Shown piece by piece: positions 44,906 to 55,092 of a DNA stretch of 64,000 bases (the first letter of the stretch is position 1; every line of letters begins with the position of its first letter). Position numbers and translations under genes: made by a program. Source of the stretch: Candidatus Methylomicrobium oryzae (lineage in GTDB: Bacteria; Pseudomonadota; Gammaproteobacteria; Methylococcales; Methylomonadaceae); NCBI RefSeq assembly GCF_016745425.1, contig NZ_JAERVK010000014.1:78943-142942 (forward strand), given 5' to 3'. The notes below the pieces were generated by a model. That model worked only from the letters and a program-made list of their open reading frames with translations. It was not told the DNA's origin and made no database searches.

Positions 44906-45130
44906 AAGCCATTACCCGTAAATAACCCTACACAGATCTTTTCTTCCGATTGCCGATACAGCCGATAATCTCTGTAGAACAGGCGCAACGTCAATAATTT
45001 GGCTGTACGCCGGCAAAACCGCTTCTTCCGAATGAATCCAGGGTGTTCAATCATAGCAAGAAATCATGCCCCATCGTAATCGAAAACCATTCTCTGATTG
45101 CAGATGTTTGTTTACAAATAAAAAAAATCT

Positions 45131-45149
45131 TTTGGTGCGGTATTTGCTT
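45131..45149 (+). promoter_or_regulatory. Sigma-54 promoter of the flgB operon
   Basis: TTTGGTG at 45131-45137 and TTTGCTT at 45143-45149, with GG (45134-45135) and GC (45146-45147) exactly ten bases apart. It lies about 40 bases before the flgB ATG and matches the sigma-54 -24/-12 rule, as at fliE. It probably depends on FleQ. Confidence 0.78.
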
Positions 45150-45187
45150 AAGGAATTTTGAAGCGACCTATAGTGAGGTAAAAAAAT

Positions 45188-45580
45188 ATGTCTATAAATT
45201 TCGATAAAGCACTGGGGATTCACGCTCAGGCACTGGCATTGCGCGAAAAACGCAGTGAAGTTCTCGCCTCGAATCTGGTTAATGCGGACACGCCGGGCTA
45301 TAAAGCGCGCGATCTGGATTTCACGTCGATATTAAAACAAACCCTGCCTTCAGGTTTAAATCTCGAGCGTACGCGGACGAATCACGTTGCTCCACCTGAG
45401 TTAACGCTGGGCGCCAAAATGATGTACCGCAATCCGAACCAGGTGTCGCTCGACGGCAATACCGTGGAAGCGCATGTAGAACAGGCGAAATTTGCCGAAA
45501 ACGCGGTGCAGTATCAAGCCAGTTTGAATTTTATCAATAACAATTTAGCGGGCCTGATGATGGCCCTCAGAGGGGAATGA
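45188..45580 (+). CDS. flgB: Proximal rod protein FlgB
   Basis: 130 residues. N-terminal LREKRSEVLASNLVNADTPGYKARDLDF and the C-terminal helix with LNFINNNLAGLMMALRGE are FlgB signatures. It builds the proximal rod in the periplasm and is exported without a signal peptide. It is the first gene of flgBCDEFGHIJKL, driven by the sigma-54 site just upstream. Confidence 0.95.
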   Translation: MSINFDKALGIHAQALALREKRSEVLASNLVNADTPGYKARDLDFTSILKQTLPSGLNLERTRTNHVAPPELTLGAKMMYRNPNQVSLDGNTVEAHVEQAKFAENAVQYQASLNFINNNLAGLMMALRGE

Positions 45581-45582
45581 GC

Positions 45583-45999
45583 ATGGCCAATTTCAACATC
45601 TTCGACATTGCCGGCAGCGGCATGAACGCCCAGTCGGTCAGGCTGAACCTGGTTGCCAGCAACATTGCGAACGCCAACAGTGTCAGCAGCAGTCTGGATA
45701 CGGTTTATAAATCCCGGCAGCCGGTATTTGCTTCGGAATTGAAAAATCTTCTCGACGGGCAGAAATTGGGAAGCAGTGTCAACGTATTGGGGGTAGTGGA
45801 AAGCCAGGAGCCTGCGGTCAAGGAATATGCACCCAACCATCTTATGGCGGATAAGGACGGCTATATCTACAAACCCAACGTGAATACGATCGAAGAGATG
45901 GCCAATATGATGTCGGCTTCCCGCTCTTATCAAAACAATGTGGAGGTTTTGAATACGGCAAAGGAACTGATACTTCAAACCTTAAGAATGGGCAAGTAG
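45583..45999 (+). CDS. flgC: Proximal rod protein FlgC
   Basis: 138 residues from ATG 45583 (AGAGGGGA about seven bases upstream). An ATG at 45577 overlapping the flgB stop is also in frame but too close to that site. It begins MANFNIFDIAGSGMNAQSVR and has the C-terminal EEMANMMSASRSYQNNVEVL helix typical of FlgC. Confidence 0.95.
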   Translation: MANFNIFDIAGSGMNAQSVRLNLVASNIANANSVSSSLDTVYKSRQPVFASELKNLLDGQKLGSSVNVLGVVESQEPAVKEYAPNHLMADKDGYIYKPNVNTIEEMANMMSASRSYQNNVEVLNTAKELILQTLRMGK

Positions 46000-46009
46000 G
46001 AGGTGTGGC

Positions 46010-46681
46010 ATGGCTCTCGGAGTAGATGCGATTAATGCCTTGGGATTATCGGGCTCCCAAACGCCCGTCGCTAAAAAGCAGTCATTGGGGCAGGAGGAGT
46101 TTCTGAAACTGATGACGACGCAAATGACTCACCAGGATCCCACCAAGCCCATGGAAAACGGCGATTTTCTGGCGCAAATGGCGCAGTTCGGAACGGTGGC
46201 GGGAATTCAGGATTTGCAGGAATCTTTTAAAAGCTTCGCCGCTTCGATCAGTTCGGATCAGGCCTTGCAGGCTTCCGGCCTCGTGGGGCATTACGTGTCC
46301 GTGCAGTCGGGCCAGGGCATCTTGCCGGCGGGCGGCGAAATCAAGGGGCAGCTGGAGCTTCCCGAAAACGCTTCCGGCGTTTCGATAAAAATCGTGGATG
46401 CGCAGACTGGAGAAACGGTACGCAACCTGGCCCTCGGCAGTCAACAAGCGGGTTCCGTTCCCTTCACGTGGGACGGACTCAGCGACGACAACGTTTTGGC
46501 GCATCCGGGCAGCTATAAGCTGGAAGCGACGGCGACTGTCAACGGTGTCAATACGGCCTTGGTGACGCAGGTCAGCTCCAAGGTCGATAGTGTTCTTTTG
46601 GGCAACGGCCAGCAGGGCGTCAGGGTAAACCTGGAGGGCTTGGGCGCTGTCGACTTCAATCAAATCAAACAGATCCTTTAA
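46010..46681 (+). CDS. flgD: Hook-cap protein FlgD
   Basis: 223 residues. The conserved N-terminal segment (GQEEFLKLMTTQMTHQDPTK PMENGDFLAQMAQF, read with a gap here) is diagnostic of FlgD. The C-terminal beta domain includes FTWDGLSDDNVLAHPGSY. It caps the growing hook so that FlgE, encoded next, can polymerise. Confidence 0.94.
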   Translation: MALGVDAINALGLSGSQTPVAKKQSLGQEEFLKLMTTQMTHQDPTKPMENGDFLAQMAQFGTVAGIQDLQESFKSFAASISSDQALQASGLVGHYVSVQSGQGILPAGGEIKGQLELPENASGVSIKIVDAQTGETVRNLALGSQQAGSVPFTWDGLSDDNVLAHPGSYKLEATATVNGVNTALVTQVSSKVDSVLLGNGQQGVRVNLEGLGAVDFNQIKQIL

Positions 46682-46698
46682 TATGTCGGAGAGATAAC

Positions 46699-47994
46699 AT
46701 GGCATTTTTTACAGCGATTAGCGGCATGAATGCCGCTTCGAAAAATTTGGATGTGACAAGCAATAACATTGCCAATGCCAACACGGTAGGCTTCAAGGAA
46801 TCCAGGGCGGAGTTTTCCGATGTTTACGCCGCCAGCGTGAGCGGCGTCAGCAGTATTCAGTCGGGGAACGGTACTCGGGTGGCGAATGTGGCGCAACAGT
46901 TTACCCAGGGCAACATCAATGCGACCGGCAACAATTTGGATCTGGCGATCAGTGGCGACGGCTTTTTTTCGTTGGGAAGCAGCACTACTTCAGATCAGCC
47001 TACCGCATTTACCCGGGACGGGGAGTTCAAATTGAACAAGGAGGGCTATGTCGTGAACAATCAGGGCAAATACCTGATGACATTCAAGCCGAACGGCACG
47101 ACGGTGTCCGCGGGCTTCAGCACCGGGGTTTTGCAGCCTCTGCAGGTAAAGGCCAATCAAGGATCGCCGACCGCAACCAGCCTCATAAGCATCAGTTCGA
47201 ATCTGCAATCGAGCCAGGTGACACCGACCGCTACTACTGTGGACCCTGCGAATCCGGATTCCTACAATCATTCTACGTCCTTGACGATTTACGATTCGCA
47301 AGGAAATTCCCATATTGCCACCACCTATTACGTCAGCCAAAGCCCGACGACGCCGAATACTTGGGACGCCTATCTATTTGTCGACGGCAAACCCATCAAT
47401 ATCGACGGTTCGGCCGCTCCCGTACCGCTCGACGGTAGCCAGACAGCCATGACAATGACGTTCGATACGGCCGGAAAATTGACGACGGCCATGCCGATTG
47501 CTTACGGCCCGATCGCCTCCACGACGCTGGATCCCAATCTGAACGTCGATCCGCTCACCCTGACCTTCGATTTTACCGGAACGACCCAGTACAGCAGCGT
47601 ATTTTCCGTCAATACTTTGGCACAGGATGGTTTTCCTTCGGGTAATTTGGTGGGCATCAATATCGATGATTCCGGCATCGTCTATGCCAATTACAGTAAC
47701 GGTAAATCAGAGACGTTAGGGCAGGTGGCGCTGTCGCGTTTCCCCAATCCGCAAGGACTGGCGAAATTGGGCGATACGACTTGGGCGCAAAGTGCGGACT
47801 CCGGCGAGCGGATCGTCGGCGCGCCGGGTACGGGAAGTTTCGGGAAAATCCAGTCGGGCGCGGTGGAAGCCTCCAACGTGGATTTGACCTCGGAATTGGT
47901 ACGGCTGATCATCGGCCAGCAAGCCTATCAGGCCAATGCCCAAGCTATCAGCGTCGAAAAAACCATTACCGAAAACATCTTGAATATTCGTTAA
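46699..47994 (+). CDS. flgE: Flagellar hook protein FlgE
   Basis: 431 residues. It has the N-terminal rod-type motif (SGMNAASKNLDVTSNNIANA), central FlgE beta domains (IYDSQGNSHIATTYYV), and the C-terminal ELVRLIIGQQAYQANAQAIS helix. It polymerises into the hook outside the cell after export. Length is normal for a short-type hook protein. Confidence 0.96.
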   Translation: MAFFTAISGMNAASKNLDVTSNNIANANTVGFKESRAEFSDVYAASVSGVSSIQSGNGTRVANVAQQFTQGNINATGNNLDLAISGDGFFSLGSSTTSDQPTAFTRDGEFKLNKEGYVVNNQGKYLMTFKPNGTTVSAGFSTGVLQPLQVKANQGSPTATSLISISSNLQSSQVTPTATTVDPANPDSYNHSTSLTIYDSQGNSHIATTYYVSQSPTTPNTWDAYLFVDGKPINIDGSAAPVPLDGSQTAMTMTFDTAGKLTTAMPIAYGPIASTTLDPNLNVDPLTLTFDFTGTTQYSSVFSVNTLAQDGFPSGNLVGINIDDSGIVYANYSNGKSETLGQVALSRFPNPQGLAKLGDTTWAQSADSGERIVGAPGTGSFGKIQSGAVEASNVDLTSELVRLIIGQQAYQANAQAISVEKTITENILNIR

Positions 47995-48016
47995 ACGCTA
48001 AGCCGGGAGAGCCGTA

Positions 48017-48757
48017 ATGGATAAGAGTCTCTATATCGCAATGAGCGGAGCCAAGCAAACATTATTGGCCCAAACGGCGAACGCCAATAATTTGGCGAAC
48101 ACCCAAACCTCAGGATTTAAGGCCGACCTGGAACAATTCCGCAGCATGCCGGTGTTCGGCGCCGGTTATCCGACGCGCGTTTATGCGATGACCGAGCGGC
48201 CGGCAACGGATCTGTCGGCGGGGTCTTTGCAGACGACCGGCCGCGAACTGGATGTCGCCATCGAAGGCGACGGCTGGCTGGCGGTACGGACGGCCGACGG
48301 CCAGGAGGCCTATACCCGTGCCGGCGATCTTCGGATCACCCCCGAGGGCTTGCTGCAGAACGGCGCCGGCCTGCAGATTTTGGGGCAAAACGGGCCGATT
48401 TCCCTGCCGCCGGCACAAAAGCTGGAAATCGGCAAGGACGGCACGATCAGCATTATTCCGATGGGCACCAACGCCACCAATATGGCGGCGTTGGACCGGA
48501 TCAAGCTGGTCAAGCCGGCGCCGGGCGATCTTGAAAAATTGAACGACGGGCTGATGCATTTGAAAGGCGGTAAAACGGCGGAGCCCAGCGCCGACGTCAC
48601 GCTGGTGCAGGGCGCTTTGGAAGGCAGCAATGTCAACGCTATCAGTGCGATGGTGGAGATGATCGAACTGTCCAAAAATTTCGAGCTGCAAACCAAAGTC
48701 ATGAAAGCCGCGGATGACAACGCCAGCATCGGCGCCAAGCTGATGCAAATGGCATAA
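48017..48757 (+). CDS. flgF: Rod protein FlgF
   Basis: 246 residues. It begins MDKSLYIAMSGAKQTLLAQT, the FlgF signature, has the ATDLSAGSLQTTGRELDVAI segment and the C-terminal helix NVNAISAMVEMIELSKNFEL. It is a proximal rod subunit. The flgG gene follows after a 50-base gap. Confidence 0.95.
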   Translation: MDKSLYIAMSGAKQTLLAQTANANNLANTQTSGFKADLEQFRSMPVFGAGYPTRVYAMTERPATDLSAGSLQTTGRELDVAIEGDGWLAVRTADGQEAYTRAGDLRITPEGLLQNGAGLQILGQNGPISLPPAQKLEIGKDGTISIIPMGTNATNMAALDRIKLVKPAPGDLEKLNDGLMHLKGGKTAEPSADVTLVQGALEGSNVNAISAMVEMIELSKNFELQTKVMKAADDNASIGAKLMQMA

Positions 48758-48807
48758 ACCCTGCATCAGTTTGATTAAGACAATTTTTTGACACACAGGA
48801 GTTCACC

Positions 48808-49596
48808 ATGACAGAACGCGCTTTATGGGTCGCCAAAACCGGCCTGGACGCCCAGCAAACCCGGATGGCCGTTATTTCCAACAATCTGGCGAACGTCAAT
48901 ACCACCGGATTCAAAAAGTCCAGGGCGATATTCGAGGATTTGGTGTACCAGAACATTCGCCAGGCGGGCGCTCAATCCACGCAGAATACCCAGTTGCCGT
49001 CGGGTTTGCAATTGGGCACCGGCGTCAGGACCGTCGCTACCGAAAAACTGCATACGCAAGGAAACGTCCAGCAGACGGAAAATTCACTGGACGTTGCGAT
49101 CAACGGCAGGGGATATCTGCAAATCCTGATGCCGAACGGCGACATCAACTATACCCGCGACGGATCTTTGAAACTCGACGCCAACGGCCAGCTGGTGACG
49201 TCGGGCGGTTTGCCGCTGGAACCGGCGATTACGATTCCGAACGATGCGATCAGCATCACGATCGGCCGGGACGGCACCGTTTCGGTATTGCAGCCGGGAA
49301 ATGCCGCGCCGGTTCAGGTCGGGCAGATCCAGACGGCGGACTTCATCAATTCTACCGGCCTTGAACCGGTCGGCGAAAACCTCTACCGGGAAACGGTATC
49401 CAGCGGCGCACCGCTCGTGGGGACGCCGGGCGATCAGGAATACGGCGCGTTATTGCAGGGTTCTCTGGAAACCTCCAACGTGAATGTCGTTGAAGAACTG
49501 GTGAACATGATTGAAACCCAGCGGGCTTACGAGATGAATTCCAAGGCCATATCGACCACGGATCAAATGCTTTCGTTCGTGACCCAGCAATTGTAG
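48808..49596 (+). CDS. flgG: Distal rod protein FlgG
   Basis: 262 residues, the usual length. It begins [20 protein letters not shown] and ends with [20 protein letters not shown] and a [11 protein letters not shown] tail, both typical of FlgG. A clear AGGAG site precedes the ATG. It forms the drive-shaft part of the rod inside the P and L rings. Confidence 0.96.
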   Translation: MTERALWVAKTGLDAQQTRMAVISNNLANVNTTGFKKSRAIFEDLVYQNIRQAGAQSTQNTQLPSGLQLGTGVRTVATEKLHTQGNVQQTENSLDVAINGRGYLQILMPNGDINYTRDGSLKLDANGQLVTSGGLPLEPAITIPNDAISITIGRDGTVSVLQPGNAAPVQVGQIQTADFINSTGLEPVGENLYRETVSSGAPLVGTPGDQEYGALLQGSLETSNVNVVEELVNMIETQRAYEMNSKAISTTDQMLSFVTQQL

Positions 49597-49615
49597 CGGG
49601 AGAGTGAGGATGATC

Positions 49616-50284
49616 ATGCAAAAGCTTGGACTTTTGGGGCTGGTGTCCATTCTGTTGTCGGCTTGTACTACCGTGCCGCCCAAAGATCCCGCATTCGCGC
49701 CGGTAGCGCCGGCATCATTACAGCCTCCCGTGTCGAATAACGGCTCCATCTACCAAGCCGGTTACGATATGCGCCTGTTCGAAGACAATAAGGCGATGCG
49801 GGTGGGGGATGTGTTGACCATCAAGCTTAAGGAATTGACCCAGGCCAAAAAGGCGGACGATCTGAATGCGAAAAAGGATGTCGATGTACTGCTGTCGGCG
49901 CCGACTGTCGCCGGATTCGCGATGTCGTCCCTCACCGGCAACGACCCGAAAACCGAACTGGCCGGCAAAAGGGATTTTAACGGGGAAGGCGAGGCCAACC
50001 AGAGCAACAGTCTGGTCGGCGATATTTCCGTTACGGTCGTGGAAGTCCTTCCGAACGGCAATTTGCGGGTACGCGGCGAGAAAAGAGTGACGCTGAACCA
50101 GGGCGACGAATATATCCGGCTTGCGGGTATCGTCAGGCCTGTCGACATCGACACGTCCAATACCGTTTCCTCGGACAAAGTAGCCGATGCAACCATTATG
50201 TATACCGGCGAGGGCGCCATGGCGGACGCCAGCAAAATGGGATGGCTTGCCAGGATCATCTATAGTCCGTGGTTTCCTTTCTGA
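49616..50284 (+). CDS. flgH: L-ring lipoprotein FlgH
   Basis: 222 residues from ATG 49616, which follows GAGG by six bases; earlier in-frame starts (GTG 49604, ATG 49610) are less well placed. The signal peptide ends in lipobox LLSAC with lipidated Cys17. The FlgH domain has GDVLTIKLKELTQAKK and ADATIMYTGEGAMADASKMG. It makes the outer-membrane L ring, so the cell has an outer membrane. Confidence 0.95.
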   Translation: MQKLGLLGLVSILLSACTTVPPKDPAFAPVAPASLQPPVSNNGSIYQAGYDMRLFEDNKAMRVGDVLTIKLKELTQAKKADDLNAKKDVDVLLSAPTVAGFAMSSLTGNDPKTELAGKRDFNGEGEANQSNSLVGDISVTVVEVLPNGNLRVRGEKRVTLNQGDEYIRLAGIVRPVDIDTSNTVSSDKVADATIMYTGEGAMADASKMGWLARIIYSPWFPF

Positions 50285-50303
50285 ATTCTATCGAGTCTGA
50301 AAC

Positions 50304-51410
50304 ATGAACAGCGTACGCAAGGCCATCGGTTTATTCGCCCTGCTGGGACTGGCTCTCAGCAGTTCGGTTCACGGCGAACGGATCAAGGATATCGCTTCCA
50401 TCGAAGGAGTGCGGGCCAACCAGTTGGTGGGTTACGGGCTGGTCGTGGGAGTGGACAACAAATCCGGGGATAAAACCAAATTCGCCGGACAAACCTTGCG
50501 CAGCATGATGGGGCGGTTCGGCGTGACCTTGCCGCCCGGCATCGACCCTAAATCGAAAAATATCGCTGCCGTCGCGATTCAGGCCGAGTTGCCGGCATTC
50601 GCCAAGCCAGGGCAAACCATTGACGTAACGGTTTCCGCGATCGGCGACTCGAAAAATTTACGGGGCGGCACCTTGCTGATGACGCCGTTGAAGGGTGCGG
50701 ACGGCCAGGTCTATGCGGTTGCGCAGGGCAGTCTGGTCGTGAACGGCTTGAGCGCGACAGGGCAAGACGGCTCCAACATCACCGTCAACAGCCCGACCGT
50801 CGGGCGGATTCCGAACGGCGCCACCATCGAACGCACGGTCAAAACGCCTTTTTCGGAAGGCAACATTTTAACTTTCAATTTGCATACGGCCGATTTTACG
50901 ACGGCTAACCGAATGGCCGAAGCCATCAACAGGGAATTGGGCGCCAATACCGCAAGGCCGGTCGATGCCGCTTCGGTCAGCGTCAGAGGGCCTTTCGATG
51001 TGGCGCAAAAAGTCTCGTTCGCGGCATTGGTCGAAAATATCAGTATCATGCCGGACGAGGCACCGGCGCGGATTATCGTCAACTCCCGCACCGGGACCGT
51101 GGTGATCAACAATAAAGTTCGGGTGCAGCCGGCCGCCGTGTCGCACGGCAGTTTGACGGTGACCATCAGCGAAAACCCGCAGGTCAGCCAGCCGAATGCG
51201 TTTTCCTCCGGCCAGACCGTGGTGACGCCGCAATCGGATGTGCAAGTCGAACAGGAGAAAAATCGGATGTTCGTCTTTAATGCCGGCGTGTCCCTGGATG
51301 AAATCGTTAAGGCGGTCAATACTGTCGGGGCCGGGCCGAGCGATTTGGTCGCCATTCTGGAGGCCCTCAAGACCGCCGGCGCCTTGCGTGCCGAGCTGAT
51401 AGTGATTTAG
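50304..51410 (+). CDS. flgI: P-ring protein FlgI
   Basis: 368 residues. A signal peptide covers about 1-25 (ending SSVHG before ERIKDIASIEG). The mature part shows FlgI hallmarks: NQLVGYGLVVGVDNKSGDKT, TLRSMMGRFGV, NSRTGTVVINNKVRV and VSLDEIVKAVNTVGAGPSDL. It assembles around the rod in the peptidoglycan layer with help from FlgA. Confidence 0.96.
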   Translation: MNSVRKAIGLFALLGLALSSSVHGERIKDIASIEGVRANQLVGYGLVVGVDNKSGDKTKFAGQTLRSMMGRFGVTLPPGIDPKSKNIAAVAIQAELPAFAKPGQTIDVTVSAIGDSKNLRGGTLLMTPLKGADGQVYAVAQGSLVVNGLSATGQDGSNITVNSPTVGRIPNGATIERTVKTPFSEGNILTFNLHTADFTTANRMAEAINRELGANTARPVDAASVSVRGPFDVAQKVSFAALVENISIMPDEAPARIIVNSRTGTVVINNKVRVQPAAVSHGSLTVTISENPQVSQPNAFSSGQTVVTPQSDVQVEQEKNRMFVFNAGVSLDEIVKAVNTVGAGPSDLVAILEALKTAGALRAELIVI

Positions 51411-51423
51411 TGGGAGGTTTCTT

Positions 51424-52473
51424 ATGTTAAACGCGAACCGGTCCGATGTTTATACCGACCTCAACGCCCTTGCGAAGCTGAAAACCGAAGCTCGGAAAGA
51501 ATCTCCGGAAGCCTTGAAAGCTGCCGCCAAGCAATTTGAGGGCGTTTTCCTGAATCAGGTTCTCAAAAGCATGCGGGAGTCGAAACTGGCGGACGGCATC
51601 CTGGATAACGAGCAGAGCAAGTTTTACAGCGAAATGTACGACCAACAGCTGGCGTCGAATCTGTCGGGGTCGGTCGGGCTGGCGGATTTGATCGTCAAAC
51701 AGATGAAACGCGAAGAGGCCGACGATGACAAGGCCGGAAAAATGAATCTCGAGGATTATCTGAACCGGTCTTCCACCGCCGGCAAGTCGATGCCCAGCCG
51801 GCACGGCGAAGTCGATAGCCGTACCATCGGCAAAATCGATAAAAGTCATGAGGAGCCGGATCCCGCGATCGGGAATGAAGAAATCGAGCCGGCTTCGGTT
51901 AACGGTGAAAAACTCGCCACGGATAACGGGGATTCGGAATTCGCATTCAAGAAGTCCGGCGATTTGCCGATACATTCGGCACAGGATTTTGTCAGGCATT
52001 TGCATCCCATTGCCGAACGGGCCGCCAGGGAATTGGGCGTCGAGCCGAAAGTGCTGCTGGCGCAGGCGGCACTGGAGACGAATTGGGGGCGTTCGCTGAT
52101 CAAAAACCGGGAAGGTGAAAGCACCTTTAACTTGTTCAATATCAAAGCCGGCAGAGGCTGGCAGGGGGAACAAGTGTCGGTCAAGGCGCTGGAATTCGAA
52201 CGAGGCGTCGGCAGGAAAACGAATGCAGGATTTCGTGCATATGATTCGTTCGAGGAAAGTTTTCAGGATTATGTGCGATTGATTAAAAATAACCCGCGTT
52301 ATGGAGACGCCTTGAAACAGGCCGATAGTCCGGAACGGTATTTGCGCGGATTGCAGCACGCAGGCTATGCGACGGACCCGAAATATGCCGAGAAAATCAT
52401 CAGCATTTACCGGGGCGCAACAATGAACAATATTCAACCTGATCTTGCCGCGGCGATGCGCGATCAGGCCTGA
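51424..52473 (+). CDS. flgJ: Rod cap/peptidoglycan hydrolase FlgJ
   Basis: 349 residues. The N-terminal rod-scaffold domain (KAAAKQFEGVFLNQVLKSMR, SKFYSEMYDQQL) is followed by a linker (about 100-175) and a C-terminal glucosaminidase-type domain (AQAALETNWGRSLI, NLFNIKAG, FRAYDSFEESFQDYV, LQHAGYATDPKYAEKI). It therefore has both the assembly and wall-cutting activities in one chain, as in many gammaproteobacteria. Confidence 0.95.
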   Translation: MLNANRSDVYTDLNALAKLKTEARKESPEALKAAAKQFEGVFLNQVLKSMRESKLADGILDNEQSKFYSEMYDQQLASNLSGSVGLADLIVKQMKREEADDDKAGKMNLEDYLNRSSTAGKSMPSRHGEVDSRTIGKIDKSHEEPDPAIGNEEIEPASVNGEKLATDNGDSEFAFKKSGDLPIHSAQDFVRHLHPIAERAARELGVEPKVLLAQAALETNWGRSLIKNREGESTFNLFNIKAGRGWQGEQVSVKALEFERGVGRKTNAGFRAYDSFEESFQDYVRLIKNNPRYGDALKQADSPERYLRGLQHAGYATDPKYAEKIISIYRGATMNNIQPDLAAAMRDQA

Positions 52474-52497
52474 TAATAACCGAAGCAGGACAAGACC

Positions 52498-54153
52498 ATG
52501 GCTGGAACGGGGATTTTAGAAACGGCATTGACAGGGCTTTTCGCTTCCCAGCGTTGGCTGGCGACGACGAGCCAAAACATCAGCAATGTCAATACCGAAG
52601 GCTACAGCCGGCAACGGGTCGAGCTGAGCGCCCGTCCTCCTCAATTTACGGGAGCAGGGTACATCGGACAGGGCGTCAATGTCGTCAATATTACGCGCAG
52701 CTACGACCAATTCGTCAATCAGCAGCTCAATTCCAGCACCTCCGCCTTCGCCGAGTCGGAATATTTGGCGGGTATGGCATCGCAAGTGGATGCGGTGGTC
52801 GGCAACAACGACTCGGGCCTGCCCGTGACTTTAAAATCGTTCTTTGGCGCGGTTAACGATGTCGCCAGCGATCCGACTTCCCTTGCCGCCCGCCAGACTA
52901 TGCTGGGGCAGGCCGATTCATTGGCACAACAATTCAACGCCATGGCATCGTCTTTAGACAGTTTGCGCAATCAGACGAACAACCAGATGCAGGCCACTCT
53001 CGACGAGATCAATGGCTACGCGAAGTCCATCGCCGATCTGAACGTTAAAATCACCGCGGAGTTCGGGCGGACTGCCGGCATGCAGATGCCGAACGATCTG
53101 TTGGACCAGCGCGATGCGCTGCTCACCAAGATTGCCGAGAAAATCAACGTGTCCGTGCTCAATATGGACGACGGCTCGGTTAACCTCATCATCGGCAAAG
53201 GGCAGTCTTTGGTCTCCAACGCGAGTGCGGCGACTTTATCGCTGGCCGGCTCCGCTTTCGATAATTCCTATAAAGAAATCGTTATCAACGGCCAGCCCAT
53301 CACGCAGTCGATCACGGGAGGCGAATTATCGGGCGCGCTCAAATTCCGGGATCAGGTCCTGGACCCCGCCCAACAGCAGCTGGGAGTCTTGGCTGCAGGC
53401 CTGTCACTGCAGTTCAACGCGATACATAACAGCGGCTTCGATTTGAACGGCGCGCCGGGCAAGGATTTATTCGCCTTGGGCGGCACCGGTTTGAATGTGC
53501 CGGTTACGGTTAATCCTAATCTGCCGGGAGGCGGCGGTATTACGGCTACGTATGATCCCAGCAATACGGTTAACTTGTATCCCAGCGACTATCGGCTGGA
53601 TTACGACGGCACGAATTATACGTTGACCCGCCTGAGCGACAAGCAGACGATAAATATCGTCGGCTTTCCCGGAAGCCCGGTCAATGTGGAAGGAATGACG
53701 ATCAGCCTGTCTACGCCGCCGACCGGCGCCTCGAGCTTTCTGATCCGCCCCGCCTTTCACACGGCCGAAAACCTGAAGATCAATATCAGCGATCCCAAGG
53801 AAATCGCCGCAGCGGGCAACGGCTCTTCCGTCCCGGGAGACAATAACAATGCGCTGAAGCTTGCGAATCTTGAACAGCAGTCTATTCTATCGGGAGGCCG
53901 CTCCACACTTTCCTCCGCATACGGCCAATTGGTGAGCCAGGTTGGGGCCAGCACGCAATCGGCAAAAACAAGCCAATCGGCTCAGCAGGTTTTACTGAAC
54001 CAGGCCAAACAAACCCGGGAAAATCTGGCGGGGGTCAACCTGGACGAAGAGGCGGCAAATCTGATTAAATTTCAAAACGCTTATCAGGCGGCGGCAAAGG
54101 CAATCTCCGTCGCCAATTCCCTGTTCGATACCCTCATTGGAGCTGTTCGATAG
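52498..54153 (+). CDS. flgK: Hook-filament junction protein FlgK
   Basis: 551 residues. The N-terminal LATTSQNISNVNTEGYSRQR and C-terminal NLDEEAANLIKFQNAYQAAA motifs (last one abridged) are diagnostic. It is the first hook-filament junction protein, chaperoned by FlgN. Spacing to flgL is 12 bases. Confidence 0.95.
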   Translation: MAGTGILETALTGLFASQRWLATTSQNISNVNTEGYSRQRVELSARPPQFTGAGYIGQGVNVVNITRSYDQFVNQQLNSSTSAFAESEYLAGMASQVDAVVGNNDSGLPVTLKSFFGAVNDVASDPTSLAARQTMLGQADSLAQQFNAMASSLDSLRNQTNNQMQATLDEINGYAKSIADLNVKITAEFGRTAGMQMPNDLLDQRDALLTKIAEKINVSVLNMDDGSVNLIIGKGQSLVSNASAATLSLAGSAFDNSYKEIVINGQPITQSITGGELSGALKFRDQVLDPAQQQLGVLAAGLSLQFNAIHNSGFDLNGAPGKDLFALGGTGLNVPVTVNPNLPGGGGITATYDPSNTVNLYPSDYRLDYDGTNYTLTRLSDKQTINIVGFPGSPVNVEGMTISLSTPPTGASSFLIRPAFHTAENLKINISDPKEIAAAGNGSSVPGDNNNALKLANLEQQSILSGGRSTLSSAYGQLVSQVGASTQSAKTSQSAQQVLLNQAKQTRENLAGVNLDEEAANLIKFQNAYQAAAKAISVANSLFDTLIGAVR

Positions 54154-54165
54154 GAGGAGACTGTC

Positions 54166-55092
54166 ATGCGAATTTCGACTTCTTGGGCGCAGCAATTGGG
54201 CCTTAATTCCATTCTGAACCAGCAGGCCCGGTTGAGCCAGACCCAGATGCAGCTGTCTTCCGGCAAAAAAATACTGGCGCCGTCCGATGATCCATCAGCC
54301 GCTGCGCGCGTGGTCGATCTGAATCAAAACATCAATCAAACCGAGCAGTATCAAAGGAACATCGATACCGCCAGACAACGACTTTCGTTACAGGACGGAC
54401 TCTTGCAGAACGCAATGGGTATTCTTCAGCAAGTCAACGAGCTCGGAATTCAGGGCTTGAATGCTACGAATTCGCCGAGCGACAGGAATGCGATTGCCAC
54501 CCAAATGGAGGGCCTGAAGGATCAACTGGTGGCGATCGCCAACAGCCGAAACGCAAACGGCGAATATCTGTTTGCAGGATTCAAAAGCGATACCCAGCCT
54601 TTTGAAAAGATTCCCGCCCCCGGCGGGGGGTATGCCTACGGCGGAGATGCCAATCAGCGGCAGATTCAAATCGGTACGGACCGGTTGGTGGCTGACGGAG
54701 ACTCGGGCGACAGTGTTTTTGGAGTGCCTACCGGCGCGCCTCCCCCCGCCGGTCCTTCTCCCGGCATCGATAACGCTTTTGAAGCGATAGACAAATTTAT
54801 CGCCGATTTAAAAGGCAATGCGCCGGAATCCAGTTCGTTGGACGATATTAAGAAATCCATGGATAGGATAGTCAATGTGCAATCCTCTATAGGGGTACGG
54901 CTCAACGTATTGGATCAGCAAGAAAACATGCATGCCGATCAGGTCCTTAACATGAAAACGGTATTATCCGAGATCGAGGATGTCGATTATGCCGATGCCA
55001 TCAGCCGATTCAGCTTCCAATCCACCGCATTGCAGGCGGCTCAGCAGGCTTTCGTACAGGTGCAAAAGCTGTCGTTATTCAACCTTTTTTGA
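54166..55092 (+). CDS. flgL: Hook-filament junction protein FlgL
   Basis: 308 residues, flagellin-like. It begins MRISTSWAQQLGLNSILNQQ, has the SSGKKILAPSDDPSAAARVV segment, and ends QAAQQAFVQVQKLSLFNLF, all as in FlgL. GGAGGAGA precedes the ATG. It is the last gene of the flgB operon. No flagellin gene is in this window. Confidence 0.95.
   Translation: MRISTSWAQQLGLNSILNQQARLSQTQMQLSSGKKILAPSDDPSAAARVVDLNQNINQTEQYQRNIDTARQRLSLQDGLLQNAMGILQQVNELGIQGLNATNSPSDRNAIATQMEGLKDQLVAIANSRNANGEYLFAGFKSDTQPFEKIPAPGGGYAYGGDANQRQIQIGTDRLVADGDSGDSVFGVPTGAPPPAGPSPGIDNAFEAIDKFIADLKGNAPESSSLDDIKKSMDRIVNVQSSIGVRLNVLDQQENMHADQVLNMKTVLSEIEDVDYADAISRFSFQSTALQAAQQAFVQVQKLSLFNLF

Noticed and set aside
48110..48796. 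Minus-strand frame of 228 codons opposite flgF
   Set aside because: Antisense shadow within the secure flg operon.
51427..52437. Long minus-strand open frame (336 codons) opposite flgJ
   Set aside because: It lies fully inside a secure flagellar gene, has no recognisable domain and follows from the codon pattern of the coding strand.
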